Shown here: one piece after another, positions 53,629 through 61,595 of the stretch
Layout: the number at the start of each line of letters is the position of its first letter
How positions within the stretch are numbered: the stretch's first letter is position 1
DNA from: Actinomycetes bacterium
GTDB taxonomy: Bacteria > Actinomycetota > Actinomycetes > Actinomycetales > Microbacteriaceae
Assembly: GCA_029777095.1 (NCBI GenBank)
Contig: JAKOTS010000047.1
Location: 1-64,000 of the forward strand
Direction: 5' to 3'
Length of the DNA stretch: 64,000 bases
Program-made: the position numbers and the translations under genes
Notes under the pieces: generated by a model
What the model was told of the DNA's origin: nothing
Databases searched by the model: none
What the model saw: only the letters and a program-made list of their open reading frames with translations

Positions 53629-55100
53629 CCGCCGTGATGGAGCGTGCGGGGGCCGTGGCATCCACCCCACCCGCTCCCGCGGCCAAACTGGCATGGCTTC
53701 GCCAGCGGGGAATGGGCGCGACGGTGCTCGTGGCGGCGATCTCGAGCGCGTTCGGTGTCGTGCTCATCGCGGCGACAAGCTACATCGCGACGCTTTTGCG
53801 CGCCGACCCGTACATCGGGGACAGCGGGACGCTCGCCTTCGTGCTCGGCATCCTGACCGTGATTCTCGTGGGTCTCGCCGTCTACGTCGCCTCGATCGTC
53901 ACCGCGAACACGTTCGCCGCGGTCGTCGCGGGCCGCACCCGGCAGATCGCGCTGATGCGCCTGATCGGGGCCTCGGCCCAGTCGCAGCGGCGGGAGGTCG
54001 CCGGGCAGGGATTCGTGGTCGGCATCATCGGTGCCCTCATCGGGCTCGTCGCAGGCATCGCGCTCGCCGCGGTCGGCATCGAAGTGCTGGGGCGGATGCT
54101 TGGAGTCAGCCACGTCCCGCACACCCTGCTTGAGCCGGCCCTCGTGTTGCCAGCGGTCATCGTGGCACTGACGACGTGGGCCGCAGCCTGGGCGGGTTCG
54201 AGGGCAGTGCTCAGCGTGACGCCGTTGCAAGCACTCGCAGGGTCCGTCCCCCTCACGCACACCGACGCCGCGCGCCGGCCCGGGCGAAACGTGTTCGCCG
54301 TGGTGCTGTTCGTGCTGGGAGCGGTGCTGTTGGCCGGCGGCATCGTGCTCGGCCTGATCTCACCCCTCGGCGTCGTCGTCGCCTTCGTTGGTGGGATCTT
54401 CTCGTTCACCGGGCTCGCGATCGGTGCGGTGGTGTTCATGCCTCCGGTGCTGCGCCTGCTTGGGCGGCTCTTTGGGCGGTCCGCGACGGCACGACTTGCC
54501 GCGCAGAATGCGCTGCGGCATCCCGCCCGCTCATCGCGGATGGCAATCGGTGTCGTGATGGGTGTCACCCTCGTCACCATGTTTGCGGTGGCGCTCGAGA
54601 CCATGAAATCGGTGATGGCACGCTCTGCCGGTGGCGAAATGCCGCAGGAGTTCACCGTGATGGTCGACGGTATTTCGGCGATCATGATGGCGCTGGTGGG
54701 GGTGTCGGCCGTGATCGCCGCGGTTGGCATGGTCAACCTGCTCACGATCGGTGTGGTGCAGCGGCGGCGCGAACTGGGGCTGCTTCGGGCGCTTGGGCTC
54801 TCGAACGCCCAGGTGCGCCGGATGGTGTTGCTCGAGGCAGCGCACATCGCGATCGCGGCGCTGGTCACGGGTCTCGTGCTCGGTGTCGTCTACGGGTGGG
54901 CCGGAGCGCAGTCGCTGCTTGGATCGGTCTCGTTTGATCTTGATGGTGCCCCGGCTCCGACGATGGTGTGGCCCGCGCTGCCACTCGTGCCGCTGGTCGT
55001 GGTGATCGTCGCAACCGCTGTGCTCACGCTCGTGGCCGCCGTCGTGCCGACACGGCTCGCGACGCGTGTCGCGCCGGTCGAGGCGTTGTCCGGCGACTGA
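53625..55100 (+). CDS. FtsX-family ABC transporter permease
   Basis: The 491-residue permease has two FtsX-like modules. The second shows the diagnostic VNLLTIGVVQRRRELGLLRALGLSNAQVRRMVLLEA coupling-helix region; the first has a matching RTRQIALMRLIGASAQSQRREV. Extracytoplasmic loops are short, as in actinobacterial two-module permeases, rather than the large periplasmic domain of MacB. It should pair with the overlapping ATPase. Confidence 0.88.
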   Translation: MTAVMERAGAVASTPPAPAAKLAWLRQRGMGATVLVAAISSAFGVVLIAATSYIATLLRADPYIGDSGTLAFVLGILTVILVGLAVYVASIVTANTFAAVVAGRTRQIALMRLIGASAQSQRREVAGQGFVVGIIGALIGLVAGIALAAVGIEVLGRMLGVSHVPHTLLEPALVLPAVIVALTTWAAAWAGSRAVLSVTPLQALAGSVPLTHTDAARRPGRNVFAVVLFVLGAVLLAGGIVLGLISPLGVVVAFVGGIFSFTGLAIGAVVFMPPVLRLLGRLFGRSATARLAAQNALRHPARSSRMAIGVVMGVTLVTMFAVALETMKSVMARSAGGEMPQEFTVMVDGISAIMMALVGVSAVIAAVGMVNLLTIGVVQRRRELGLLRALGLSNAQVRRMVLLEAAHIAIAALVTGLVLGVVYGWAGAQSLLGSVSFDLDGAPAPTMVWPALPLVPLVVVIVATAVLTLVAAVVPTRLATRVAPVEALSGD

Positions 55101-55139
55101 GCCGTCGCGCGGTGAGCTGGCGACCGCTGCCTCTGGCGC

Positions 55140-55646
55140 TTATTCTGCGGCGGGCGCCGGGTCGTGCGCCCACGTGGGGGCGAGCGCCTTGACCCGGGCG
55201 GCGCGCCACTGCCACGTTGCCCACAGCACGGGCCAGAGCAGTGGGGCGGTGCGGCCACCGATCACGAGCCGGTCGCGCCACAGCGTTTTCGTGGGGTCGC
55301 CGGGGGCGGGTGAGACCGCCATCTGGTGATCCCACACGTCGAGGCCAGCGAGCGCGCCGGTCAGCGGCATCCCGCTGTCTCGAAAGACGCGCACTGCACC
55401 GTTGCGATCAGAAGCGGCACGCTCGCTTACCGAAATGAGCTGTGTGCCGAGCGGCACCAGGCCGGCGAATGAGAGTTGCACCGGCGCATCGGCACCGGGC
55501 TCCCACGAGGTGGGCATCGCATCGGCGACGAGCGGTTCGACCGCAAGCATCGGGCCGTAGAGCTCGGCAACCGCCCGTGGGGAGTGCAACGCGCGCCACG
55601 CGGCATCTACATCGCAGTCGATGACGAACTTCAACAAGATACGCAC
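55140..55646 (-). CDS. SRPBCC-like hypothetical protein
   Basis: The 168-residue protein starts ILLKFVIDCDVDAAWRALHSP, like the first strand and helix of the START/SRPBCC fold, and ends with a Trp-rich helix (LLWPVLWATWQWRAARV). GTG 55646 is chosen because CAGACT lies six bases upstream; an ATG at 55667 is possible. The divergent comB promoter is only 20-30 bases away. Ligand and role are unknown. Confidence 0.6.
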   Translation of the reverse strand: MRILLKFVIDCDVDAAWRALHSPRAVAELYGPMLAVEPLVADAMPTSWEPGADAPVQLSFAGLVPLGTQLISVSERAASDRNGAVRVFRDSGMPLTGALAGLDVWDHQMAVSPAPGDPTKTLWRDRLVIGGRTAPLLWPVLWATWQWRAARVKALAPTWAHDPAPAAE

Positions 55647-55666
55647 GCCGCCAGTCTGACACTGCA

Positions 55667-55672
55667 TAGGCT
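55667..55672 (+). promoter_or_regulatory. -10 TAGGCT, leaderless start of comB
   Basis: TAGGCT is followed by TGCGTG and the GTG at 55679, which makes this start preferable to the GTG three bases upstream. Confidence 0.5.
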
Positions 55673-55678
55673 TGCGTG

Positions 55679-56482
55679 GTGAGCTCTTTTGACCAGTCGA
55701 ATTACCAGGTGCGCTTCGACTGGGGGATCGACGGGCTTGCGCGGCTCGAACCCGCAGACGTCATCGTCGTGGTCGACGTACTGCGCTTCAGCACCGCGGC
55801 AACGCGTGCGATCGAAGCGGGTCGCGAGATTGTTCTGCGGCCTGAGCTCTCAAGAAACGGCGCCCCAATCGCGCATGCGGCCCGCGAGCATGCGGCCCGC
55901 GGGGCGACAGTGCTGATCGGATGCCTCCGCAACCGTGGCGCCATCGCCGACGCGATCGTGGCCGAGCAACATGCCCGCGGGGGTCGCATGTCGGTCGTTG
56001 TGATCGCGGCCGGTGAGCGGGCGGCGCGGCGCACCCCGTTGCCGATGCTGCTGGGCGCGAGCGTCCCGCAGCCGGGGCAGCACGCGGAGGGCGGCGACGA
56101 GAACCCGGAGCACGGCGGCCATGACCCGCAGGGCGTCGACCAAGACCCGGAGCACGGCGGCCATGACCCGCAGGGCGTCGACCAAGAGCGCGATGCGGCG
56201 CAGCTTCCCCGCTTCGCAGTCGAAGACCTGCTCGGTGCCGGTGCCATCATCGATGCCCTGATCACTCGCGGCATCGACCACTGCTCACCCGAGGCGTCGG
56301 TCGCGGCTGAGGGATTCGCGGCGCTGCAGCACGGGCTCGGACATCTGCTCGGCGCCAGTGGTTCGGGCCGTGAGCTTGCCGCGGCGGGGCTCGACGGCGA
56401 CGTCGCGTATGCGTCCGCTCTCGACGCGAGCAGCGCGGTCGCGGTGTTGCGTGACGGTGTGCTCGTGCGCCGCGAGGCGTAG
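55679..56482 (+). CDS. comB: 2-phosphosulfolactate phosphatase
   Basis: The 267-residue protein carries the ComB pattern VVVDVLRFSTAATRAIEAG near the N-terminus, IGCLRNRGAIAD, and AVEDLLGAGAIIDAL with HCSPEASVAAEGF. ComB removes phosphate from 2-phosphosulfolactate in coenzyme M synthesis; in bacteria that do not make coenzyme M, sulfolactate or a related product is assumed. A duplicated acidic His/Gly/Asp segment (bases 56103-56186) is inserted between the core strands. Its 3' end is convergent with the SprT-like gene, four bases apart. Confidence 0.82.
   Translation: MSSFDQSNYQVRFDWGIDGLARLEPADVIVVVDVLRFSTAATRAIEAGREIVLRPELSRNGAPIAHAAREHAARGATVLIGCLRNRGAIADAIVAEQHARGGRMSVVVIAAGERAARRTPLPMLLGASVPQPGQHAEGGDENPEHGGHDPQGVDQDPEHGGHDPQGVDQERDAAQLPRFAVEDLLGAGAIIDALITRGIDHCSPEASVAAEGFAALQHGLGHLLGASGSGRELAAAGLDGDVAYASALDASSAVAVLRDGVLVRREA
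56103..56186 (+). repeat. 42-nt in-frame tandem duplication in comB
   Basis: Two identical 42-nt units encode PEHGGHDPQGVDQ-type repeats of 14 residues. The perfect identity indicates a recent event. Confidence 0.8.
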
Positions 56483-56485
56483 GGG

Positions 56486-56974
56486 TTAGCGCGGTTGCAG
56501 TGCCGCGCGCCGATCTGCCGCGGTAATCTCGCGCTTCTCCCAGACGAAGAGGTGGCGCCGGTCGTAGCGCGGCGCGCATTTCACACACGACGCCGACCGG
56601 GTGGGGCGCCGATGTCGGTAGGCGAGGTGGCCGGCCGGGCACGTACCGATCCACGGGGCGAGCTCGACGGCGGTTTCGCCGAGGTGCGTGCGCCCGCCGA
56701 CGTAGCCAAGCTCACGTGCGGCGCTCAGCCAGACCGGCCCGTGGGCTGCCTTCGGCCCGACAAGGGCGTGTGCCACCTCGTGCAGCAGGGTTTGGTGCAC
56801 GTCGTCGTCTTCGAATCGGGCGGCGAGGTAGCGCGAGACCGTGATGCGTTTGCGCGTGAAGTCGCACTGGCCGGCTCGGCGTTTCGCGTTATCGAATGCG
56901 AAGGTCCACGAATCGTCGAGGTGGAGCGCGATGAGGGCGTCCGCCCAGTGGCGGACTCGGTCGAGGTCTGACAT
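56486..56974 (-). CDS. SprT-like zinc metalloprotein
   Basis: The 162-residue protein has the zinc-binding HEVAH in LLHEVAHALVGPKAAHGPVWLSAARELG and a C-terminal zinc ribbon (CPAGH...CVKC). This is the SprT-like layout shared with Spartan proteases that act on DNA-protein crosslinks; bacterial SprT function is poorly known. The start ATG 56974 follows TAGCGT by six bases. The size matches the family. Confidence 0.88.
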   Translation of the reverse strand: MSDLDRVRHWADALIALHLDDSWTFAFDNAKRRAGQCDFTRKRITVSRYLAARFEDDDVHQTLLHEVAHALVGPKAAHGPVWLSAARELGYVGGRTHLGETAVELAPWIGTCPAGHLAYRHRRPTRSASCVKCAPRYDRRHLFVWEKREITAADRRAALQPR

Positions 56975-56980
56975 GGCGCT

Positions 56981-56986
56981 ACGCTA
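56981..56986 (-). promoter_or_regulatory. -10 TAGCGT, leaderless start of SprT-like gene
   Basis: TAGCGT is followed by AGCGCC and the ATG at 56974. Confidence 0.55.
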
Positions 56987-57042
56987 GAACATACGTGCGA
57001 CAGTGGCGGGTGGCATCCACAATTCTGCCCTGCATGCGGCGG

Positions 57043-57570
57043 TCAGCTTGCCGCTGACTGCTGCGCGCGGCGACGATCGGCCGCGTCGACCGCGAGCAGC
57101 GCCGACTCGATCTGCGCGTCGCCGGCACCTGACTCTTGGCGCAGAAACAGCGCGCGCTTGAAGTCGGCGCGGGCGAGCTCGAACTCGCCTGCATCGAAGT
57201 GGGTCTTGCCGCGGTGCTGCATAGCAAAGGCCGCGATGGCGGGCCAGTTTTGACCCTCGGCCTCCGCCGCGCACGTGGTCAGCTCGCGGTCGGCAGCGGC
57301 AAGCGCGCCGCGCCACTGGTTGATCGTGGCGTGCAAGATTCGTGAGCGCAACAGGTCTTTGCGGGTGCCGGCCATGCGCGCGACGCGCACCGACTCTTCC
57401 GAAATGACGAGGGCATCTTCGAGGCGTCCCAGCACCTTCAAAAGCCAGACGCGCTCAAGCAGGGCTTGCAGGCTGCGCTGGTCGCCAAGCTCGGCAAGGC
57501 GGGCATCGCACGCGTCGAGGTCGACCTGCTCGCGCAGTGTCTCGGGGTCATAACCGAGGATGAGGCTCAT
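57043..57570 (-). CDS. TPR-like helical repeat protein
   Basis: The 175-residue protein is built of helix pairs with the TPR spacing (ALLERVWLLKVLGRLEDALVISEESVRVA, FAMQHRGKTHFDAGEFELARADFKRALFL). It has no catalytic motif and is likely a protein-binding adaptor. GAGGGA lies seven bases before ATG 57570. The neighbours do not indicate its partner. Confidence 0.75.
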   Translation of the reverse strand: MSLILGYDPETLREQVDLDACDARLAELGDQRSLQALLERVWLLKVLGRLEDALVISEESVRVARMAGTRKDLLRSRILHATINQWRGALAAADRELTTCAAEAEGQNWPAIAAFAMQHRGKTHFDAGEFELARADFKRALFLRQESGAGDAQIESALLAVDAADRRRAQQSAAS

Positions 57571-57708
57571 CGTGGCTCCCTCCGGGGCGGCGCGGGCGAG
57601 GGCTCGCGCATTGGGTCTGTATCCAGTGTGCCTGAGGCTTCTGCGGGCATGCCGAGCGACTCACCTCCCGGGCGAAGGGTGGCAGCTTTGGCGTCGCCAG
57701 TGAGCGGA

Positions 57709-57714
57709 TAGGTT
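57709..57714 (+). promoter_or_regulatory. -10 TAGGTT, leaderless start of 57721 gene
   Basis: TAGGTT is followed by GTGCTC and the ATG at 57721. Confidence 0.5.
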
Positions 57715-57720
57715 GTGCTC

Positions 57721-57969
57721 ATGGCCAGACGATCGAGCGACCGGAACTCGCGGACCATTCAGCGAGTCCTCGCAGTGGTCGTCGCGGTGGCGGGCTTCGT
57801 CGTTGCCGCCGCGTTCGTCCGGCTGGCCCTCGACTGGTCTGACTCGCTTCCCTACGAGGGCGAGGTGACCGAGGCCCGCTACATCGTCTTCATGATCATC
57901 GCCGTTGCACTCGCCCTCGTGGGTGTGGCCATCGGAGTAGTGATGTGGATGCGTGCTGGACGGCACTAG
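57721..57969 (+). CDS. small two-helix membrane protein
   Basis: The 82-residue product has a basic N-terminus (ARRSSDRNSR) and two hydrophobic helices (VLAVVVAVAGFVVAAAFV and YIVFMIIAVALALVGVAIGVVMW) joined by a short acidic loop. ATG 57721 is preferred to GTG 57715 because a -10 lies six bases upstream. No known family was recognised. Confidence 0.6.
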   Translation: MARRSSDRNSRTIQRVLAVVVAVAGFVVAAAFVRLALDWSDSLPYEGEVTEARYIVFMIIAVALALVGVAIGVVMWMRAGRH

Positions 57970-58045
57970 CCGGTCGCGCAGCGAGCAGGTTTGCTCAGAT
58001 TGCGACGCGACGGCGGGAGTCGAAACCGCAGACTCACCAGCCGCC

Positions 58046-58912
58046 TCAGCGCCCGAAGATCCCCGCGTCGGGTTTGGGGGATGCCACAGCTGCGACATCC
58101 ATCACCACCAGCGCACCCTGCGCCATCTCGTCGATTTCGCGGCCGGTCGCGACCTTCGCCGGGTGTGGTCCCGCGGCCATGAGCCGGGGCAACCATTCGA
58201 GGGGGAGCGGCTGCGCGGAGGCAACGAGCACCAGATTGCCGAAGCGGCGGCCTTTCAGTACCTGCGCCTCGGCAAGCACGGCGACGTGCGGCAACACGGC
58301 CCGCACCGTTGCGACCTGGCGTCGCGCGTACGCGAGTCCGGGACCGTCGGCAAGGTTCACGAGCAGCACGCCCTCGGGTGCGAGCATTGTGGATACCTCG
58401 CGGTAAAACTCGACCGACGTCACATGCGCCGGGGTCTGCGCGCCGGCAAACACGTCAGATACCAGCAGGTCGGCGGTGCCCTTGAGGCCCGCCGGCATCG
58501 CCTGGAGCACGGCCCGGGCATCGCCGTGACGCACTCGGATCGAGGCTCCCTTTGGCAGCGGGAGCGCGCCGCGCACGAGATCGACAAGCGCCGACTCAAG
58601 CTCGACGACCTGCTGGCGCGAGCCCGGCCGTGTCGCCTCGATGTATCGCGGAACCGTCATGGCCCCGGCGCCCAGGTGAATCGCGGTGAGGGGTTGCCCC
58701 GGCATCCGGAGCTGATCGATCACCGCGCCCATGCGCGCTACGTATTCAAAGTGCAGGTGGGTGGGGTCGTCGAGATCGACGTGTGACTGCGGGGTGCCAT
58801 CGACGATGAGCTCGTACCCGGTCGTAAATGTCGACTCGACGATCTGCGCATAAGTGCCGTCTGAAAGACGTGTGGTCGGTGCATCCGCGCTGTCTCTTCG
58901 TTGCCTGCTCAC
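58046..58912 (-). CDS. spermidine synthase-like methyltransferase-fold protein
   Basis: The 288-residue protein has the spermidine synthase core: an N-terminal strand region (YELIVDGTPQSHVDLDDPTHLHFEYV), then IHLGAGAMTVPRY (nucleotide-binding loop) and VVELESALVDLVRGAL. It lacks the MFS part of fused homologues. In actinobacteria such proteins are usually not proven polyamine enzymes. GTG 58912 follows TAGGCT (58919-58924) by six bases. It is divergent from pxpA with overlapping promoters. Confidence 0.8.
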   Translation of the reverse strand: MSRQRRDSADAPTTRLSDGTYAQIVESTFTTGYELIVDGTPQSHVDLDDPTHLHFEYVARMGAVIDQLRMPGQPLTAIHLGAGAMTVPRYIEATRPGSRQQVVELESALVDLVRGALPLPKGASIRVRHGDARAVLQAMPAGLKGTADLLVSDVFAGAQTPAHVTSVEFYREVSTMLAPEGVLLVNLADGPGLAYARRQVATVRAVLPHVAVLAEAQVLKGRRFGNLVLVASAQPLPLEWLPRLMAAGPHPAKVATGREIDEMAQGALVVMDVAAVASPKPDAGIFGR

Positions 58913-58918
58913 GTGTCG

Positions 58919-58924
58919 AGCCTA
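58919..58924 (-). promoter_or_regulatory. -10 TAGGCT, leaderless start of 58912 gene
   Basis: TAGGCT is followed by CGACAC and the GTG at 58912. Confidence 0.5.
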
Positions 58925-58957
58925 GGCGCGATCCGGGTTCGGCCCGCGAAACGGGGC

Positions 58958-58963
58958 TATCTT
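58958..58963 (+). promoter_or_regulatory. -10 TATCTT, start of pxpABC
   Basis: TATCTT is followed by GGGGGC and the ATG at 58970. Confidence 0.5.
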
Positions 58964-58969
58964 GGGGGC

Positions 58970-59722
58970 ATGTCGATCGACCTCAACAGCGACCTGGGTG
59001 AGACCTGGCGGGGCGCCCCGACGGCCGACGACGACGCGATGTTTGCCCTCGTGTCGAGCGCGAATATCGCGTGTGGGTTTCATGCGGGGGATGCCGCAGC
59101 CATGCGCGAGAGCGTCGCCCGCGCCGCGCACCACGGCGTCGCGATCGGCGCGCACCCGTCCTACGATGACCGCGAGCACTTCGGGCGCCGCCCCCTCGAC
59201 GTCGATCCCGAGATGCTGCGAGCCGGGCTCGCAGCCCAGTTCACGGCGCTCCTCGATGCCGGCGCCGACATCCGTTACATCAAGCCCCACGGCGCTCTCT
59301 ATAACCGCATCGTGCATGATCGTGCCCAGGCCGACGCGGTGGTCACGGCGGTGCTGGCGCTCGCCGAAGCGCTCGGGCGACCGGTGCCGGTGCTCGGTCT
59401 TGGTGGCCAGATCGAGGCCCGATCGCGTGCCGTCGGCCTGACGTTCGTGCGCGAGGCGTTTCTCGACCGCGGGTATCAGCCGGACGGCACGCTGACCCCG
59501 CGCGAGCAGCCCGGCGCCGTGCTCGATTCGGCGGAGCAGGTCGCCGAGCGGGCGGTCCGGCTCGTGCGTGACGGCACGGTTGTGGCCGCAGATGGCACGA
59601 TCTTGCGGGTGGATGCCGCATCCCTCTGCGTGCACGGAGACACCCCCGCCGCCGTGGCAATGGCCGGCGCGGTGCGCGCCGCACTGTTGGCGGAAGGCTT
59701 CGCGGTGCGGGCGCCATGGTGA
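58970..59722 (+). CDS. pxpA: 5-oxoprolinase subunit A (LamB/YcsF)
   Basis: The 250-residue protein has the family motifs LNSDLGETW, ANIACGFHAGD, AIGAHPSYDD and YIKPHGALYN. PxpA works with PxpB and PxpC to hydrolyse 5-oxoproline to glutamate using ATP, a damage-repair step. ATG 58970 was chosen because it begins the DLNSDLGE motif region and has a -10 six bases upstream; a longer upstream frame crosses the divergent promoter. pxpB overlaps its end. Confidence 0.93.
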   Translation: MSIDLNSDLGETWRGAPTADDDAMFALVSSANIACGFHAGDAAAMRESVARAAHHGVAIGAHPSYDDREHFGRRPLDVDPEMLRAGLAAQFTALLDAGADIRYIKPHGALYNRIVHDRAQADAVVTAVLALAEALGRPVPVLGLGGQIEARSRAVGLTFVREAFLDRGYQPDGTLTPREQPGAVLDSAEQVAERAVRLVRDGTVVAADGTILRVDAASLCVHGDTPAAVAMAGAVRAALLAEGFAVRAPW

Positions 59723-60369
59723 TGCGCCTGCTGCCCATGGGTGAGCGCGCGATTCTCATGGAGGTGCAGCGCCTGGCACAGGTGCTCGCGCTCAGGGAAC
59801 GGCTGGAGGTTTCGCGGCCGCCTGGCGTGACCGACGTGGTGCCGGCGGCGCGCACGGTGCTCGTGCAGATCGACCCGGCCGTGCTGTCGCTGGCGCAGGC
59901 CCGGGCGTGGATCGAGGGCGCCGATGCGGGCGCTGCCGGCGCGGCGCCCAGGCACGCGGCAGCGCACGAACGACCAGCCCGCGCCGCCCGCACGCACCAC
60001 ATCGACGTGAGCTACGACGGCCCCGACCTCGACGCGCTCGCCGAGGCGACCGGGTTGACGCGCGCGGCGCTCATAGATCGGCACGCCGCAGCCCGCTGGA
60101 TCGTCGCTTTCACTGGATTCGCCCCCGGCTTCGGCTACCTCGTCAGCGACGACTGGCCGTTCGACATCGCGCGGCGTGTGAGCCCCCGTACTGCCGTGCC
60201 GGCGGGCGCGGTGGGGTTCGCGGCCGAGTTCTGCGGCGTGTATCCCCGCGAAACTCCCGGCGGCTGGCAACTGGTCGGCACCACCACCGCGACCCTGTTC
60301 GATCCGCAGGCCGCCGAGCCCGCACTGCTCGCGCCCGGTGACACGGTTCGTTTTCGGGTGGCGACATGA
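59716..60369 (+). CDS. pxpB: 5-oxoprolinase subunit B (KipI-like)
   Basis: The 217-residue protein shows the KipI-family stretch FTGFAPGFGYL and VPAGAVGFAAEFCGVYPRETPGGWQLVGTT. A 20-residue Ala/Arg-rich loop lengthens the N-terminal part. ATG 59716 overlaps pxpA; ATG 59722 on the pxpA stop is an equally good start. In other bacteria KipI also inhibits a sensor kinase; the operon context here supports the oxoprolinase role. Confidence 0.9.
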   Translation: MVMRLLPMGERAILMEVQRLAQVLALRERLEVSRPPGVTDVVPAARTVLVQIDPAVLSLAQARAWIEGADAGAAGAAPRHAAAHERPARAARTHHIDVSYDGPDLDALAEATGLTRAALIDRHAAARWIVAFTGFAPGFGYLVSDDWPFDIARRVSPRTAVPAGAVGFAAEFCGVYPRETPGGWQLVGTTTATLFDPQAAEPALLAPGDTVRFRVAT

Positions 60370-61325
60370 CCGGGGTGGGGCATCCGTTCGGCGTTGATAA
60401 TCACGCGGATGCCCGTGCCGCCGCTCGCGCGTGGATCTCGGTGACGCAGCCGGGGCTCCTCGCGACGGTCCAGGATCTCGGGCGGCCCGGCAGGGCATCG
60501 CAGGGCATCGCACGCTCGGGGGCGCTCGATCGCGGGGCGTTGCGCATCGCGAATCGCCTGCTCGGCAACGCGGAGGGCGCCGCCGGCGTCGAGATTACGA
60601 TGGGCGGATTCTCCGCGGTGCTGGTCGGTGCGGGCTCTGGCGACAGCCCAGGCCGGGGTGCCGGGGGCATGTGGGTCGCCGTCACGGGCGCGCAGGGTGA
60701 CGTCACCATCGACGGGCGCGCCGTCGGCACGAACCGGGCGGTGCTGTGGCCGTTCGGCGCGCGACTCGACGTTGGGATGGCCGCACACGGCGTGCGCTTC
60801 TACCTCGGCGTGCGCGGCGGCATCGACGCTCCCGTCATCGCGGGCTCGCGCGCAACCGACGTGATGGCGGGGCTCGGGCTCGCGCCCTTGACCACCGGCG
60901 ACGCCCTACCGCTCGAAGGTGCCTGCATCGCACCCGTGCCGGCCAACGACCTCGCGCCCTGGGGAGTCGCGCACGACCGCATCGACATCGAGCTCTGGCC
61001 CGGGCCGCGCGCCGACTGGTTCGCGCCCACCGCGCTCGAGACGCTGTTTGGGGCGTTGTGGCTCGCCACGAGCGAGAGCAACAGGGTCGGGATGCGCCTG
61101 GCCGGCCCCGAGCTTGCTCGCACTCGCGCGGGTGAATTGCCGAGCGAGGGCATGGTGGTTGGTGCGGTGCAAGTGCCGCCATCTGGCGCGCCGACCGTGT
61201 TGCTCGCCGATGGTCCGGTCACGGGAGGTTATCCTGTGATCGCAGTTGTGGCTGAGGCATCCCTCGATCGCCTTGCACAGGCCCGCCCTGGTCAACGCAT
61301 CGCTTTTCGGCACGCGAGCCCGTGA
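60366..61325 (+). CDS. pxpC: 5-oxoprolinase subunit C
   Basis: The 319-residue protein carries QPGLLATVQDLGRPG, SGALDRGALRIANRLLGN and GVRGGIDAP, the pattern of the biotin-dependent carboxyltransferase-like PxpC/KipA family. It overlaps pxpB as ATGA. No biotinyl or biotin carboxylase domain is fused or adjacent, as expected for pxpC. A Gly-rich loop sits in the first third (GSGDSPGRGAGG). The rpoB promoter lies downstream. Confidence 0.92.
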   Translation: MTGVGHPFGVDNHADARAAARAWISVTQPGLLATVQDLGRPGRASQGIARSGALDRGALRIANRLLGNAEGAAGVEITMGGFSAVLVGAGSGDSPGRGAGGMWVAVTGAQGDVTIDGRAVGTNRAVLWPFGARLDVGMAAHGVRFYLGVRGGIDAPVIAGSRATDVMAGLGLAPLTTGDALPLEGACIAPVPANDLAPWGVAHDRIDIELWPGPRADWFAPTALETLFGALWLATSESNRVGMRLAGPELARTRAGELPSEGMVVGAVQVPPSGAPTVLLADGPVTGGYPVIAVVAEASLDRLAQARPGQRIAFRHASP

Positions 61326-61595
61326 ATCAGCTGTGAGCTACCCCGAGATTTCAAGGTTTATACCCTAGGTGCCGGCACTCGTCAAGATTGCGACTGGACA
61401 CGCCGCCGTTCGCGGAATATAGTTGTTCATTGCGCTCCTAGATTCCCCCTGCCCTCATATGGTGGTCGGCTCGTGCTCCCCGCGCCCGTGCAGTAATTCA
61501 CTGCTTGGTGTGACGCGGATGCCCGGGGGACTGGTGAGTTCTTCATCCAACGACCAGGAAATCACGAGCCCTCACAGGCCCATGGAGGTTATCCC
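61326..61595 (+). other. pxpC-rpoB intergenic region and rpoB leader
   Basis: The gap holds the rpoB promoter and a leader of roughly 165 bases. Very short ORFs here lack ribosome sites. A GTTTATACCCTAGG stretch near 61358 could be a second weak promoter or a binding site. Confidence 0.5.
61395..61423 (+). promoter_or_regulatory. rpoB promoter
   Basis: TGGACA (61395-61400) and TATAGT (61418-61423) are 17 bp apart and near consensus, with the start expected near 61430. Confidence 0.75.
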
